Positions 51,418-60,138 of a stretch of 64,000 bases of DNA are shown in pieces. The stretch is from contig NZ_JACHVV010000002.1 of the NCBI RefSeq assembly GCF_014190935.1, positions 1,131,809 to 1,195,808 of the forward strand, given 5' to 3'. The position numbers and the translations under genes are program-made. The notes beneath the pieces are model-generated. The model searched no databases and was not told the DNA's origin. It worked only from the letters and a program-made list of their open reading frames with translations. The DNA comes from Chryseomonas sp014190935. Lineage in GTDB: Bacteria > Pseudomonadota > Gammaproteobacteria > Pseudomonadales > Pseudomonadaceae. The stretch's first letter is position 1, and each line of letters opens with the position of its first letter.

Positions 51418-51819
51418 TCAGCTCAAGGCGCGAATCAACTCGTCCTTCTTCATCCGTGAGCGACCACGGATGTCCTGTTCGGCCGCCTTCTTCACCAGTT
51501 CGTCGCGAGTCATGTCACTGAGCGAGGTGCTGCCGGTGCGTGAACGCCGTGTCGCAGCGCGCCCGCCGTTGGGCGACTGTCCCTGCTTGGTCGCCACCGC
51601 ACGTCGTGCGGAATCCTTGCGATCCGCGCTTTTGGCGGTACCGCTCTTGGTCTTGCCGGAGCCGCTCTTTTCACCACCGCCGGACTGCTTGTTCACCGTC
51701 GCCCAGGCCCGCGCTTCGGCTTCATCCTTGGAGACGCCCTTCTTCTCGTAGCTCTCCTCGATGTGCTCGGCCTTGCGTTCCTGTTTGTCGCTGTACTTGG
51801 ACTTGTCGCCGCGGGGCAT
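51418..51819 (-). CDS. Small basic stress-type protein with C-terminal Rho-N/SAP-like helix module
   Basis: A 133-residue lysine- and arginine-rich protein. The N-terminus (MPRGDKSKYSDKQERKAEHI) is followed by an EDAEARAWATVNK-type segment typical of ChaB/KGG-like small proteins, a disordered Ser/Gly/Lys-rich middle and a C-terminal module ELVKKAAEQDIRGRSRMKKD. The last module recurs in the product at 57948-58466. Nucleic-acid binding is likely from composition. The function is unknown. Confidence 0.75.
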   Translation of the reverse strand: MPRGDKSKYSDKQERKAEHIEESYEKKGVSKDEAEARAWATVNKQSGGGEKSGSGKTKSGTAKSADRKDSARRAVATKQGQSPNGGRAATRRSRTGSTSLSDMTRDELVKKAAEQDIRGRSRMKKDELIRALS

Positions 51820-51832
51820 GGCAGTCTCCTGG

Positions 51833-52054
51833 CTAGTCTTCCGCCTTGATGGTGGCCACGTCAGCCGCCTTCACCCGCACATGGCGACCCGCCACATCGG
51901 TGAATTCGTAGAAGCCGTCGGCCGTCTTGGTATTGGGACGATCTTCGGTGATGTACTGGCTACCGTCCTGCAGGGTCACCACCGTCTCGGTGGAGCAGGC
52001 CGCAAGGCCCAGCAGGGTCATGGCCAGCAGTCCACCACTCAACAGGCGCTTCAT
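51833..52054 (-). CDS. YgdI/YgdR-family lipoprotein
   Basis: A 73-residue lipoprotein: signal peptide MKRLLSGGLLAMTLLGLAAC with the lipobox LAAC (Cys20), then a short beta-type domain TVVTLQDGSQYITEDRPNT and a second part DGFYEFTDVAGRHVRVKAADV. Matches the YgdI/YgdR family, outer-membrane or periplasmic lipoproteins of unknown role. It overlaps the upstream 52051 gene by 4 bp (ATGA), so they share a transcript. Confidence 0.88.
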   Translation of the reverse strand: MKRLLSGGLLAMTLLGLAACSTETVVTLQDGSQYITEDRPNTKTADGFYEFTDVAGRHVRVKAADVATIKAED

Positions 52055-52287
52055 GGAGCGTCCGGCGACACGCGATGGATGGACACATCGTGCAGCGCCA
52101 CCAGCGCCTGCCCGGACTCGATGTCGGCCAGGTGGAAGCGCTCGTCGTTGATCGCATCCAGGTGCCGGCAGGCCAGCTCGCGGACCACGTCGGTGATGGG
52201 GACGTCCAGGTTGCTGATACGGTCGGTGTAGCTTTCGCCCAGCAGTTTGTAGTGGATTTCGTAATGGCTATCGGTGTCGTCACGCAT
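52051..52287 (-). CDS. Small hypothetical protein, paralogue of the 49861 gene product (78 aa)
   Basis: Starts MRDDTDSHYEIHYKLLGESY. Similar in length and pattern to the 49861 product (YEIHYKL against YQIRYRL). No motif or membrane helix. It is the first gene of a two-gene unit with the YgdI-like lipoprotein. The ATG at 52287 is preferred over an ATG further upstream because the paralogue starts at the equivalent place and GGAG lies about 7 bases upstream. Confidence 0.72.
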   Translation of the reverse strand: MRDDTDSHYEIHYKLLGESYTDRISNLDVPITDVVRELACRHLDAINDERFHLADIESGQALVALHDVSIHRVSPDAP

Positions 52288-52416
52288 GAGAGGTCTCCGC
52301 GAAAAGGCTGCCCGACTCGGGTTATTTCTATAGAGCCCGGGCAACCAAAGCGGTTCTTTTCCGCCCGTCAGACGCCGCCGAACGGTCGTCTGTCAAGTAC
52401 CCCGAAAGGCTCTAGC

Positions 52417-54465
52417 TCAACGCCCTGCCCGCATCTGCTCCAGGAGCGGCGCGCACTGGGTGCCCTGCTCGTTGCTGGGCGCGACCAGCGCCAGCAGACC
52501 AGCGGCAGGCGCCGCGAAGGTCGCCAGCAGCGCCGCCACGGCGCCCCGTGCCGCCAGCGGCAGGGCCTTCACGCCCGGTGACGGATTCTTCAGGGTGCCA
52601 CGCACATAGAGCGGCGAGCGCAGCGAGAAGATGCGCAGGCCCTTGCTGTGGGGATCGACGGTGAGATCCAGGCGCTCGGTCGCCAGATTGGTGGTGCCGG
52701 TCACGTTGATCAGGGCGTTTTCCGTATCCAGCACGAAGACCTGGGGCTGCACCAGGCCCTTCTTGAAGTCGAGATCGGCAACCGCGCAATTGATCTCCAC
52801 CTCGTCATCGCCAAACAGCCGGTCGACCAGGTAGTTGCCGACGTTGAGTCCGGCCAGTTCCATCAGGCTGCGACTGATACGGCCGTCGTTCATCAGCAGC
52901 TTGAGTTCGCCGTTGCTGGTGCCGAGCAGCGCCGCCACCGAATTGCCGGTGCCACTCAGGGTGGCATCGCCGTTGAGCTCACCCATGCTGCGCTTCATGG
53001 TCTCCACGGTGGGGAACAGCTGGTTCAGCTTGACCCGGCGCACATGCAGATCGACCCGTCCCTGCAGCGGCGTCTTGTCACCTTCCAGGCGCACCGTGGT
53101 GTTCAGATCGCCCCCGGCCACGCCGAAACGCAGGGGATCGAGCAGCAGCACGCCATCGGTCAGGCGCACATGGGTATTCAGATCGGTGATCGGCAGCTGC
53201 GCGTTCTGCACGATGCGCTTGCCGGTGAAGCGGACGTCCGCATCCATGGCACGCCAGCGCTCGGTGCGGAATTCGGAGACCGGCAGCGCCTTGTCCGCCG
53301 GCTGCTTGCTGGTCTCGCCCTTGGCCGCCTGCTGCTCCTTGGTATCGGCACCGATCAGCGGCGCCAGATCCTCGAACAGCAACTGATCGGAGCGCAGGGT
53401 GCCACTGAGCTTGGGTCGCGGCTTGCCGCCGGTGAACTGCACCTCCCCATGCAGATCGCTCTTGCCGACCCGACCATTGAAGTCTTCATAGCTGAAGCGG
53501 GCGCCCGCCGGATCGTTGAGCTTGACCGTGAGATGGCCGTCGGTGGCATAGGGCGCCGTCTCAGGCAGGGTGACCCCGGTCAGCGGATAGAGCTGCGCCA
53601 GGCTCTTGCCTTCCAGCACCAGGTGCAGATCCAGGGCGCCCAGGCGCCGCGGATCGGTCAGGGTGCCAAAGACCTGGGCGCGGGTCTCGCCGGCCCGGGC
53701 ATCGAGCTGGATGGGGAAAGGCACATCGGCATCCTGCAGCGCCAGCAGTCCACCGATCTGGCCACGGCCACTGACCGGCACCTGCTTGTAGCTGCCCTCC
53801 ACCGCCAGGGCGAACTGGAAGGGCTGGGTCTGCTTGACGCTGGAGCGCTGGCGCGAGGTGCCCTGCTTGCCCACCAGATCGGCATAGGCGATGGGGGCGT
53901 CCAGGGAAGTGATCCGCGCGCGCAGCCGGGTGGCGGTCTGGGCATCGTCGAAGCCGACCTGGCCGGCGTCGAAGCCGATGGTGCCGATATCCACGGTCCA
54001 GGCCGAGGGTTCGGCCGCGGGATCCTTCTCGGCGGTCTCGAAGGTCCAGCTGTTGCGGCCATCGGCGAGTCGCTGGGCGTTGACCACCGGCCCGGTGAGG
54101 TCGATGCGCGGGATATAGACCTGCTTGGCCAGCAGGGCCAGCGGCGAGATGCGCAACTGCACCCGGTCGAGGTGGACGAAGGTCTTTTCCTTTGCCCAGT
54201 CCGGATTGCCCAGGGTCAGGTCTTCGGCGGCGATATGCGGCCAGGGAATCCAGGCGCGCCAGCCGCCCTGATCCGGCTCACGGTGCCAGACCACCCCCAG
54301 GTTGCCCTCGATGGCGAACGGCCGGTGCAAGGCGCTCGACACCTGCTCGTTGAGGGTCGGCTTGAGCCGATTCCAGTCGAAGGTGGCCAGCACCACCACC
54401 AGCAGGACAAACAGCAGCAGGATGATTCCCAGCAGCCAGGCGAGGATCTTGCGTGGGCGCGTCAT
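52417..54465 (-). CDS. AsmA-family protein
   Basis: A 682-residue protein anchored by one N-terminal helix (ILAWLLGIILLLFVLLVVVL, about 7-26), with the rest in the periplasm. The AsmA domain begins RLKPTLNEQVSSALHRPFAI and continues to the C-terminal domain SNGELKLLMNDGRISRSLME-type sequence. AsmA-like proteins are repeating beta-groove proteins linked to phospholipid transport to the outer membrane. It is a single-gene unit; the closest named relatives are YhjG-type. Confidence 0.88.
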   Translation of the reverse strand: MTRPRKILAWLLGIILLLFVLLVVVLATFDWNRLKPTLNEQVSSALHRPFAIEGNLGVVWHREPDQGGWRAWIPWPHIAAEDLTLGNPDWAKEKTFVHLDRVQLRISPLALLAKQVYIPRIDLTGPVVNAQRLADGRNSWTFETAEKDPAAEPSAWTVDIGTIGFDAGQVGFDDAQTATRLRARITSLDAPIAYADLVGKQGTSRQRSSVKQTQPFQFALAVEGSYKQVPVSGRGQIGGLLALQDADVPFPIQLDARAGETRAQVFGTLTDPRRLGALDLHLVLEGKSLAQLYPLTGVTLPETAPYATDGHLTVKLNDPAGARFSYEDFNGRVGKSDLHGEVQFTGGKPRPKLSGTLRSDQLLFEDLAPLIGADTKEQQAAKGETSKQPADKALPVSEFRTERWRAMDADVRFTGKRIVQNAQLPITDLNTHVRLTDGVLLLDPLRFGVAGGDLNTTVRLEGDKTPLQGRVDLHVRRVKLNQLFPTVETMKRSMGELNGDATLSGTGNSVAALLGTSNGELKLLMNDGRISRSLMELAGLNVGNYLVDRLFGDDEVEINCAVADLDFKKGLVQPQVFVLDTENALINVTGTTNLATERLDLTVDPHSKGLRIFSLRSPLYVRGTLKNPSPGVKALPLAARGAVAALLATFAAPAAGLLALVAPSNEQGTQCAPLLEQMRAGR

Positions 54466-54532
54466 GGCCGCCTCCTTGGATTTCCGTTCCCTCTTGGGTC
54501 TGCTCAGCGCAGCGGGGTTCCCTGGATAGACA

Positions 54533-55666
54533 TCATGTCTTGCGCTGACGCAGCGCCAGCAGCGCCACCGCCACCCCGATCAGGGTCAGCAGCAGCAGGC
54601 TGCCACGCAGGCCCACCTGTCCCGCCACGGCGCCGATCAGCGGCGGACCGAGCAGGAAACCGAGATAGCCGGCCGTGGCGGTCATGGCGATGCCCGCAGC
54701 CGGCGTCTCGGCCGCCTGGCCGGCGGTGCTGAAGGCCGCGGGCACCACATTGGACAGGCCCAGGCCGACCAGCGCGAAGCCGAGGATGGCGGTCCAGGGC
54801 GCTGGCAGGATCACCGCCAGCGCCAGTCCCAGGGTCGCCAGCAGGACGCCGCCAACGATCACCTGGGGGCCACCGAAGCGGCTGCGGATGCCGTCGCCGA
54901 ACAGCCGCCCCACCAGCATGGTCAGGGAAAAGGCCGCATAGCCCAGGGTCGCCACCACCGGACTCGCCCCGCCCACCTGGTCCAGGTAGACGGCGCTCCA
55001 GTCGGTCATGGCGCCCTCCAGCATCAGGCAGCCCAGGGCGATCAGCCCCAGTGCGAGGACCCGCCGATCCGGCAGCCGCAGGGCGTGACTCACCGGACGG
55101 CGATCGCCTTCGTCCAGGGCCAGGGCGGCGGGCAGCGCCAGCAGCAGCGCCACCAGCGCAGCAGTGAGCAGCACCGCCAGCGCCGAGGCACCCAGGTGCA
55201 GCACCAGCGCCCCGAGGCCGGCGCCGAGAAAGCCGCCCAGGCTGAAGGCGGCATGGAAGGACGACATCAGTGGACCGTTCCAGCGGCTTTCGACATCGCT
55301 GGCATGGGCGTTCATGGCCACGTCGATCAGCCCGTTGCTGGCGCCGAGCAATAGCGCGCAGGGCAGCAGCCAGCCCAGGGACGGCGCCACCCCGGGCCCG
55401 CTCAGCACCAGCACGAAGGCCAGGATGCTCAGGCGGGTGAGGCGCCCGGTTCCCCCCAGGCGCGGCACCAGCACCCCGGCGAAGGGCATGGTCAGCAGGG
55501 CGCCCAGGGCGACCGCCAGCAGCACCAGGCTCAACTGGCCGTCGCCCAGCAGCAGATCGCGCTTGAGTTCGGGAATGGCCGCCGCCCAGCCGCCGATCCC
55601 GCAACCGTTGGCGAGAAAGACGGTAAAGGTGGCGCGACGCTGGCGACGCAAGATGGCGGAAGTCAT
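54533..55666 (-). CDS. MFS transporter, YbjJ-like
   Basis: A 377-residue, 12-helix transporter. Helix 1 has FTVFLANGCGIGGWAAAIPELK, then LDEGDRRPVSHAL marks the central loop, and NGLIDVAMNAHASDVESRW is a hallmark of the YbjJ group. Substrate is unknown. It is 20 bp downstream of the DeoR regulator on the same strand, so the two probably form one unit. Confidence 0.87.
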   Translation of the reverse strand: MTSAILRRQRRATFTVFLANGCGIGGWAAAIPELKRDLLLGDGQLSLVLLAVALGALLTMPFAGVLVPRLGGTGRLTRLSILAFVLVLSGPGVAPSLGWLLPCALLLGASNGLIDVAMNAHASDVESRWNGPLMSSFHAAFSLGGFLGAGLGALVLHLGASALAVLLTAALVALLLALPAALALDEGDRRPVSHALRLPDRRVLALGLIALGCLMLEGAMTDWSAVYLDQVGGASPVVATLGYAAFSLTMLVGRLFGDGIRSRFGGPQVIVGGVLLATLGLALAVILPAPWTAILGFALVGLGLSNVVPAAFSTAGQAAETPAAGIAMTATAGYLGFLLGPPLIGAVAGQVGLRGSLLLLTLIGVAVALLALRQRKT

Positions 55667-55686
55667 GGCGATCCTCGGGCGCGAGT

Positions 55687-56463
55687 CTAGCGATCGAGCG
55701 CATGCAGCTGCAGCCCGGCGTCACGATAGGGCTGCAGGCGCCCCTCGCTCAGCCCCGGTTCCAGCACCAGATGGTTCAGCTGATCGAGCCGGAGCACGTG
55801 ATAGAAGGCCACGCTGTCGAGCTTCTCGGCGGTCACCGCGACGGCGACCTGGCTGCTCTGCTCGGCCACGGCCGCCTTGAATTCGGCTTCTTCCAGGTCG
55901 AAGCCGGTCACCCCGGTTTCCACCGCCAGGGCGCAGGTCCCGAGAAAGGCCAGGTCGGCGCGCACGCCACGCAGATCACGCAGCGCCCGGGCGCCCAGGC
56001 AGGCACCCGACTCAGGCGCGGCCAGGCCGCCGATCATCAGCACCCGGATCCCCGGGCGCTGCAGCAATGCCGCGGCGATCACCGGGGCATTGGTGGCCAC
56101 GGTCAGGTCGAGATCCGTGGGCAACGCCTGGGCGATGGCCAGATTGGTCGAGCCGGCGTCCAGCAGCAGCAATTGCCCCCGTTGCGCCAGCCTGGCCGCG
56201 GCCCGCCCCAGCGTCTGCTTGGCCGCCTCGTCCTGACCGATACGTGCCGGCAGCGCTTCCGGCGGCGTCAGCAGCGAGAGCGCCCCGCCGTACACCCGAC
56301 GGCACAGGCCCTGGCGAGCCAGTTCGCGCAGGTCGCGGCGCACGCTGTCTTCGGAAATGCCCCAGGTCGCGGCCAGTTCGGCCGACAGGACCCGGCCCTG
56401 TTCGCGCAACAAGGCCAGGATCGCGGCCTGGCGTTCTTCGGGAAGGTGGACGGCTGCGTTCAT
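55687..56463 (-). CDS. DeoR-family transcriptional regulator
   Basis: A 258-residue repressor with a DeoR helix-turn-helix (about 10-60, LREQGRVLSAELAATWGISE then SVRRDLRELARQGL) and a sugar-phosphate-binding DeoRC domain (VAVAVTAEKLDSVAFYHV; LLLLDAGSTNLAIAQAL). Such regulators respond to phosphorylated sugars. It precedes the YbjJ-like transporter on the same strand and probably controls it. Confidence 0.9.
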   Translation of the reverse strand: MNAAVHLPEERQAAILALLREQGRVLSAELAATWGISEDSVRRDLRELARQGLCRRVYGGALSLLTPPEALPARIGQDEAAKQTLGRAAARLAQRGQLLLLDAGSTNLAIAQALPTDLDLTVATNAPVIAAALLQRPGIRVLMIGGLAAPESGACLGARALRDLRGVRADLAFLGTCALAVETGVTGFDLEEAEFKAAVAEQSSQVAVAVTAEKLDSVAFYHVLRLDQLNHLVLEPGLSEGRLQPYRDAGLQLHALDR

Positions 56464-56519
56464 GCTGATACTCCAAGAGGATCAGCACATCATGCGCAAT
56501 CATTTACGAACGTGCAATA

Positions 56520-57410
56520 TCATGCACTGGATGAAGCTTTGCTCCGGGCATCCAGCCAGCGGCCGCCAAAGACATTGATCAACAGGCCGAGCATGACCGC
56601 CACGCCACCCACTTCCTGCTGAGTGGTCATCTGCTCACCCAGCAGCACGGCGGCCGAACTCAGCCCCACCACCGGCACCAGCAGGGAAAAGGGCGCCACC
56701 TGGCCGGCCGGATAACGTGACAGCAGCCGGCTCCAGATGCCGTAGCCGACCAGGGTGGCGATAAAGGCCAGGTAGAAGATGGCGAAGACCGAGCCGGCCG
56801 ACAGCGAGGTCAGGGCCGTGGCGATCTGGGCAGGGCCTTCCAGCAGCAGCGACAGGATGAAAAAGGGAATCGGCGGAATCAGGCTGCCCCAGACCACCAG
56901 GCCGAGCATGTCCACCTTGCCGATCTTCTTGGTGACGATGTTGCCCAGCCCCCACATGGCCGCCGCCGCCAGGGTCAGCAGAAAACCGGCCAGGGTCATG
57001 GTGACGCCATGTTCGGTGCCGATCAGCAGCAGCCCCAGCGCCGCCACCAGCAGCCCGACCAGACTCGCCCGGCGCACCTTCTCCCCCAGGAAGGTCGCCG
57101 CGAACGCCAGGGTGAAGAAGGCCTGGGCCTGCAAGACCAACGAGGCCAGGCCCGCCGGCATGCCCACGTACATGGCCGAGAACAGGAAGGCGAACTGGCC
57201 CAGGGAAATGGTCAGGCCGTAGGCCAGCAGCAGTCGCCAGGAGACCTGGGGGCGCCGCACGAAGAGGATGGCGGGAAAGGCCGCCAGGCAGAATCTCAGG
57301 GCGCCCAGCAGCATGGGCGGTACGCCATGCAGGCCAAGCTTGATGACCACGAAGTTCACCCCCCAGGCCAGGATGACGACCAGTGCCAGCAACAAATCCC
57401 GGGGTGCCAT
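56520..57410 (-). CDS. eamA: Cysteine/O-acetylserine exporter EamA
   Basis: A 296-residue, ten-helix DMT exporter. It matches E. coli EamA (YdeD) along its length: ALVVILAWGVNFVVIKLGLH, YGLTISLGQFAFLFSAM, GMPAGLASLVLQAQAFFTLA and GYGIWSRLLSRYPAGQVAPF. The ATG at 57410 has AAGGAG 6 bases upstream. Export of cysteine-pathway metabolites is the expected role. It is upstream of the DeoR regulator on the same strand. Confidence 0.88.
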   Translation of the reverse strand: MAPRDLLLALVVILAWGVNFVVIKLGLHGVPPMLLGALRFCLAAFPAILFVRRPQVSWRLLLAYGLTISLGQFAFLFSAMYVGMPAGLASLVLQAQAFFTLAFAATFLGEKVRRASLVGLLVAALGLLLIGTEHGVTMTLAGFLLTLAAAAMWGLGNIVTKKIGKVDMLGLVVWGSLIPPIPFFILSLLLEGPAQIATALTSLSAGSVFAIFYLAFIATLVGYGIWSRLLSRYPAGQVAPFSLLVPVVGLSSAAVLLGEQMTTQQEVGGVAVMLGLLINVFGGRWLDARSKASSSA

Positions 57411-57513
57411 CGACAACTCCTTGAACGCGTTCGGATAGATAGGCGGCTACCCTACTCCTTTGTGTCCGCGCTGCGGCGTCACAGTTGCCCACAAATTCGG
57501 CCAGTCACTCTCC

Positions 57514-57544
57514 GAAAAAGAAAACCGCAGCCTGGGCTGCGGTT
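57514..57544 (-). terminator. Intrinsic terminator of the DUF5872-DUF3140 operon
   Basis: Read on the minus strand, AACCGCAGC and GCTGCGGTT form a 9-bp stem around CCAG, followed by a T-rich TTTCTTTTT. It begins 9 bp beyond the stop codon of the DUF3140 gene. Confidence 0.88.
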
Positions 57545-57552
57545 CGTCGGGA

Positions 57553-57951
57553 TCAGGCGCTGCGCTTGTCGCGCAGGGGATCGTGGCCCCAGTTCATCAG
57601 CGACTTGCGCCAGCGCGAGTCTTCGATGTCGCCGTCCGGTCGCTGTTTGAGATGGCGATGCACATAGCCGATAACCTTGCGCATGGCCTTGTAGTCATCG
57701 TCTTCCAGCTCGGCCTGGCGTTTGCCCTTGAGCTCCAGAATGCGTTCGCCCATGGCATGGCCGACCGCCTTGCCATCGTTGGCGGCCGTGACCTTCTTGC
57801 CACCCTTGGTCATGCCCACGCCCCTGCTGGTGTCGCCGCTGAGCCATTTGCGCAGCTGGCTCGGGGTCATGTTGACCACCTGCTTGAACTCGCTGCGGAC
57901 CTCTTTCTTGTCGTCTTTCTTGTCGTCGTTGGAAGCCTTCTGGGTACTCAT
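57553..57951 (-). CDS. DUF3140 protein
   Basis: A 132-residue charged protein of the DUF3140 family. The N-terminal lysine/aspartate-rich tail is followed by EFKQVVNMTPSQLRKWLSGD, then MGERILELKGKRQAELED, YKAMRKVIGYVHRHLKQRPD and SLMNWGHDPLRDKR, the DUF3140 signature. Function unknown; the family is linked with stress-type loci. It overlaps the upstream DUF5872 gene by 4 bp and ends in a strong terminator. Confidence 0.88.
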   Translation of the reverse strand: MSTQKASNDDKKDDKKEVRSEFKQVVNMTPSQLRKWLSGDTSRGVGMTKGGKKVTAANDGKAVGHAMGERILELKGKRQAELEDDDYKAMRKVIGYVHRHLKQRPDGDIEDSRWRKSLMNWGHDPLRDKRSA

Positions 57952-58466
57952 TTTTCACCTGCCTTCTGCAACGCCTTGACCAGTTCGTCCTTCTTCATGC
58001 GCGAACGTCCCCGCACCTCGCGCCGCGCCGCCCGCTTCATCAGCTCGTCCTTGGTCAGGCCGGCCAGGCCCGACTCGCGCGCCGCGGCCGTCTTGCGTGC
58101 CACATCGGCGGGTTGCTTGGAATGCTGCTGGCCGCGGCGCGTGTCACGGCGCTTCTTGGCGGTGGTGCGCTGGTACTCTTCCTTGCTCAGGGAGTCGCGG
58201 GCCTTTTCCGGCAGATAGCGTTCGCCGGTGTCCTCGGATTTCTTGCCGGAGCGGGTGTCCCACTTCTCGTCGGTCCACTGCTGCAGATGATTGTCCTTGC
58301 CCTTGCCGCCCTGGTATTCACCACCGCGCTTCTGGTACTCCTGGGAGGCCAGTTGCGCCTTGCGCGCCGACCATTGACCGGGCTTGCCGCCCTTGTCGCC
58401 CTCGGTAATCTCTTTCTTCACCTTTTCCCAGAGTTCGGGATCGCTCTTCTTGGCCGTCGCACTCAT
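57948..58466 (-). CDS. DUF5872 protein with C-terminal basic helix module
   Basis: A 172-residue lysine/arginine-rich protein. The first 70 residues (DPELWEKVKKEITEGDKGG, GQWSARKAQLASQEYQKRG, QWTDEKWDTRSG) match DUF5872. A basic linker follows, then the C-terminal module ELMKRAARREVRGRSRMKKD, also found in the product at 51418. Nucleic-acid binding is likely. First gene of an operon with DUF3140 (4-bp overlap). Confidence 0.85.
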   Translation of the reverse strand: MSATAKKSDPELWEKVKKEITEGDKGGKPGQWSARKAQLASQEYQKRGGEYQGGKGKDNHLQQWTDEKWDTRSGKKSEDTGERYLPEKARDSLSKEEYQRTTAKKRRDTRRGQQHSKQPADVARKTAAARESGLAGLTKDELMKRAARREVRGRSRMKKDELVKALQKAGEK

Positions 58467-58589
58467 GGCTCACCTCAGGTTGGGGGTCACTGCAGTCGCT
58501 GTCTCTAGGATGACTGTCCAACCGAAACGGGGGTTCGCGCCAGGCGACGAACGCCCCTACCCTGCGTCTTCCGGTATCCAGAGAAAGCC

Positions 58590-59525
58590 ATGTCCCTCGC
58601 CACCCTGCTCCGCCGTCGCCTGATCCCGCTGCTCTTCGTCACCCTGCTGGTAGGGGTCGGGGTCCCCTACGGCTGCTCGGAGCTGGCCTATCGCGAACGC
58701 CAGTGGGTATTCAGCATCGAGCCGGGCAACGCCAGCTGGTTCACCGGTGTGCCGGAAGGCGTCCGCCAGTTCAATCTGCCGGTACCGGACGGCCTGACCG
58801 GCACCGACTACCTGCACGCCTGGTGGTGGCCCGCCCGCCGTCCGGACGCCCCCACCCTGCTCTATCTGCATGGCACTCGCTGGAATCTCACCGCCCAGGT
58901 CCGGCGCATCGCCACCCTGCGGCAGCTCGGCTACTCGGTGCTGGCCATCGACTATCGCGGCTTTGGCGAAAGTCCGGGCGACGTGCCCTCCGAACGCAGT
59001 GTCTACCAGGACGCCCGGGTCGCCTGGAAGCATCTGCAGAGCCTGCAGCCCGATCCCCGCAAGAGATATATTTATGGCCACTCCCTGGGTGGCGCCGTGG
59101 CGGTGGACCTGGCCTGGCGCATCGCCCGCGACGGAGATCCCACCGGTGACTATCCCGCCGCGGCCGGTCTGATCATCGAGTCCACCTTCACCACCCTGGC
59201 CGATGCCGCCTCGGCCGTGGTCGACACCCGCTTTCCCCTGCGCTGGCTGATGTCGGAGAAATTCGATTCCCTGGACAAGATCCCGGACATCCATATCCCC
59301 GTGCTCATCGTCCACGGCGGCGATGATCGCTATGTCCCTCCCCGCTTCAGCGAAGCCCTCTATGCGGCGGCCCGGCCGCCCAAGCGCCTGCTGCTGATCC
59401 CCGGCGGGACCCATTCCAACAGCATGGTGATAGGCACGCGCGACTATGCCGCCGCCTTGCGCGAACTGTTCGGCGGCGCGCACCTGAGCGAAGCGGATAA
59501 GGAACAATCATCGACGGGAGGCTAG
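58590..59525 (+). CDS. Membrane-anchored alpha/beta hydrolase
   Basis: A 311-residue serine hydrolase with an N-terminal helix (LIPLLFVTLLVGVGVPYGCS) that anchors it in the inner membrane. The catalytic elements are LLYLHGTRWNLTAQV (oxyanion region), GHSLGGAVAVDL (nucleophile elbow), the aspartate in VLIVHGGDDRYVPP, and the His in GGTHSNS. It resembles the YfhR/ABHD13-type group. Substrate unknown. Confidence 0.87.
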   Translation: MSLATLLRRRLIPLLFVTLLVGVGVPYGCSELAYRERQWVFSIEPGNASWFTGVPEGVRQFNLPVPDGLTGTDYLHAWWWPARRPDAPTLLYLHGTRWNLTAQVRRIATLRQLGYSVLAIDYRGFGESPGDVPSERSVYQDARVAWKHLQSLQPDPRKRYIYGHSLGGAVAVDLAWRIARDGDPTGDYPAAAGLIIESTFTTLADAASAVVDTRFPLRWLMSEKFDSLDKIPDIHIPVLIVHGGDDRYVPPRFSEALYAAARPPKRLLLIPGGTHSNSMVIGTRDYAAALRELFGGAHLSEADKEQSSTGG

Positions 59526-59645
59526 AGACTTTCTGAAAGGCATCGACGGCGCTGATAGTCACTATCTGGCCAGTCTATTTTTTTCCGGCGGTCCTGCTCG
59601 GGATACTGAACGCACTCCAGCACAGTTTCCCCAGAGGACACCATC

Positions 59646-60095
59646 ATGAACCTGCGTATCGCCTTCGGTTTCGCCCTGACCGCCCTGGCCTTGAACACCT
59701 TCGCCCAGGACTTCGCCTTCGCCCCGAGCGCGGCCACCCAGATCGCCGAGGAATCCGGCCAGCGCCCATTGGGCCAGTTGATCAAGCAACAGCAGCAGCG
59801 CACCCTGGCCGAAGAATCCAGCCTGCGTCCCCTGGGTGAGGTCATCAAGCAGCAGCAACGCCAGGTGCAGGAACGCCGGATCGCCGAGGAATCCAGCCTG
59901 CGCCCCCTGGGTCAGGTGATCGAAGACCAGCAGCAGCGTCTTGATGGCGATGCAGTGGCCGAAGAATCCAGCCTGCGGCCCATGGATCGGCTGATCGACC
60001 GCCAGCAGCAGCGCCTGGGTGACGGCCTGGCCGAAAATGGCTCGGCCCAGACCCTCGACCGCCTGATCAGGGCCGGCCAGACCCGTCAGGCCTGA
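59646..60095 (+). CDS. Secreted tandem-repeat protein (five AEESSLRPLGQVI-type repeats)
   Basis: A 149-residue secreted protein: signal peptide MNLRIAFGFALTALALNTFA, then five copies of a repeat with the consensus AEESSLRPLGQVIKQQQQR. The copies start at about residues 34, 55, 80, 105 and 129; the period is 21 to 25 residues, and the last copy is worn. The helical, glutamine-rich pattern suggests a coiled or beaded helix array. An AGAGGA ribosome site lies 8 bases upstream. No family is recognised. It stands alone between a hydrolase gene and a convergent MFS gene. Confidence 0.82.
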   Translation: MNLRIAFGFALTALALNTFAQDFAFAPSAATQIAEESGQRPLGQLIKQQQQRTLAEESSLRPLGEVIKQQQRQVQERRIAEESSLRPLGQVIEDQQQRLDGDAVAEESSLRPMDRLIDRQQQRLGDGLAENGSAQTLDRLIRAGQTRQA

Positions 60096-60116
60096 GTCCT
60101 AGCCGCCCCCTTCCTG

Positions 60117-60135
60117 CCCGGCCTCGCGCCGGGCT
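60117..60135. terminator. Hairpin between convergent genes
   Basis: GCCCGGC and GCCGGGC form a perfect 7-bp stem around CTCGC between the repeat-protein gene and the MFS gene. No T-tract follows, so function as an intrinsic terminator is doubtful. Confidence 0.4.
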
Positions 60136-60138
60136 CGC

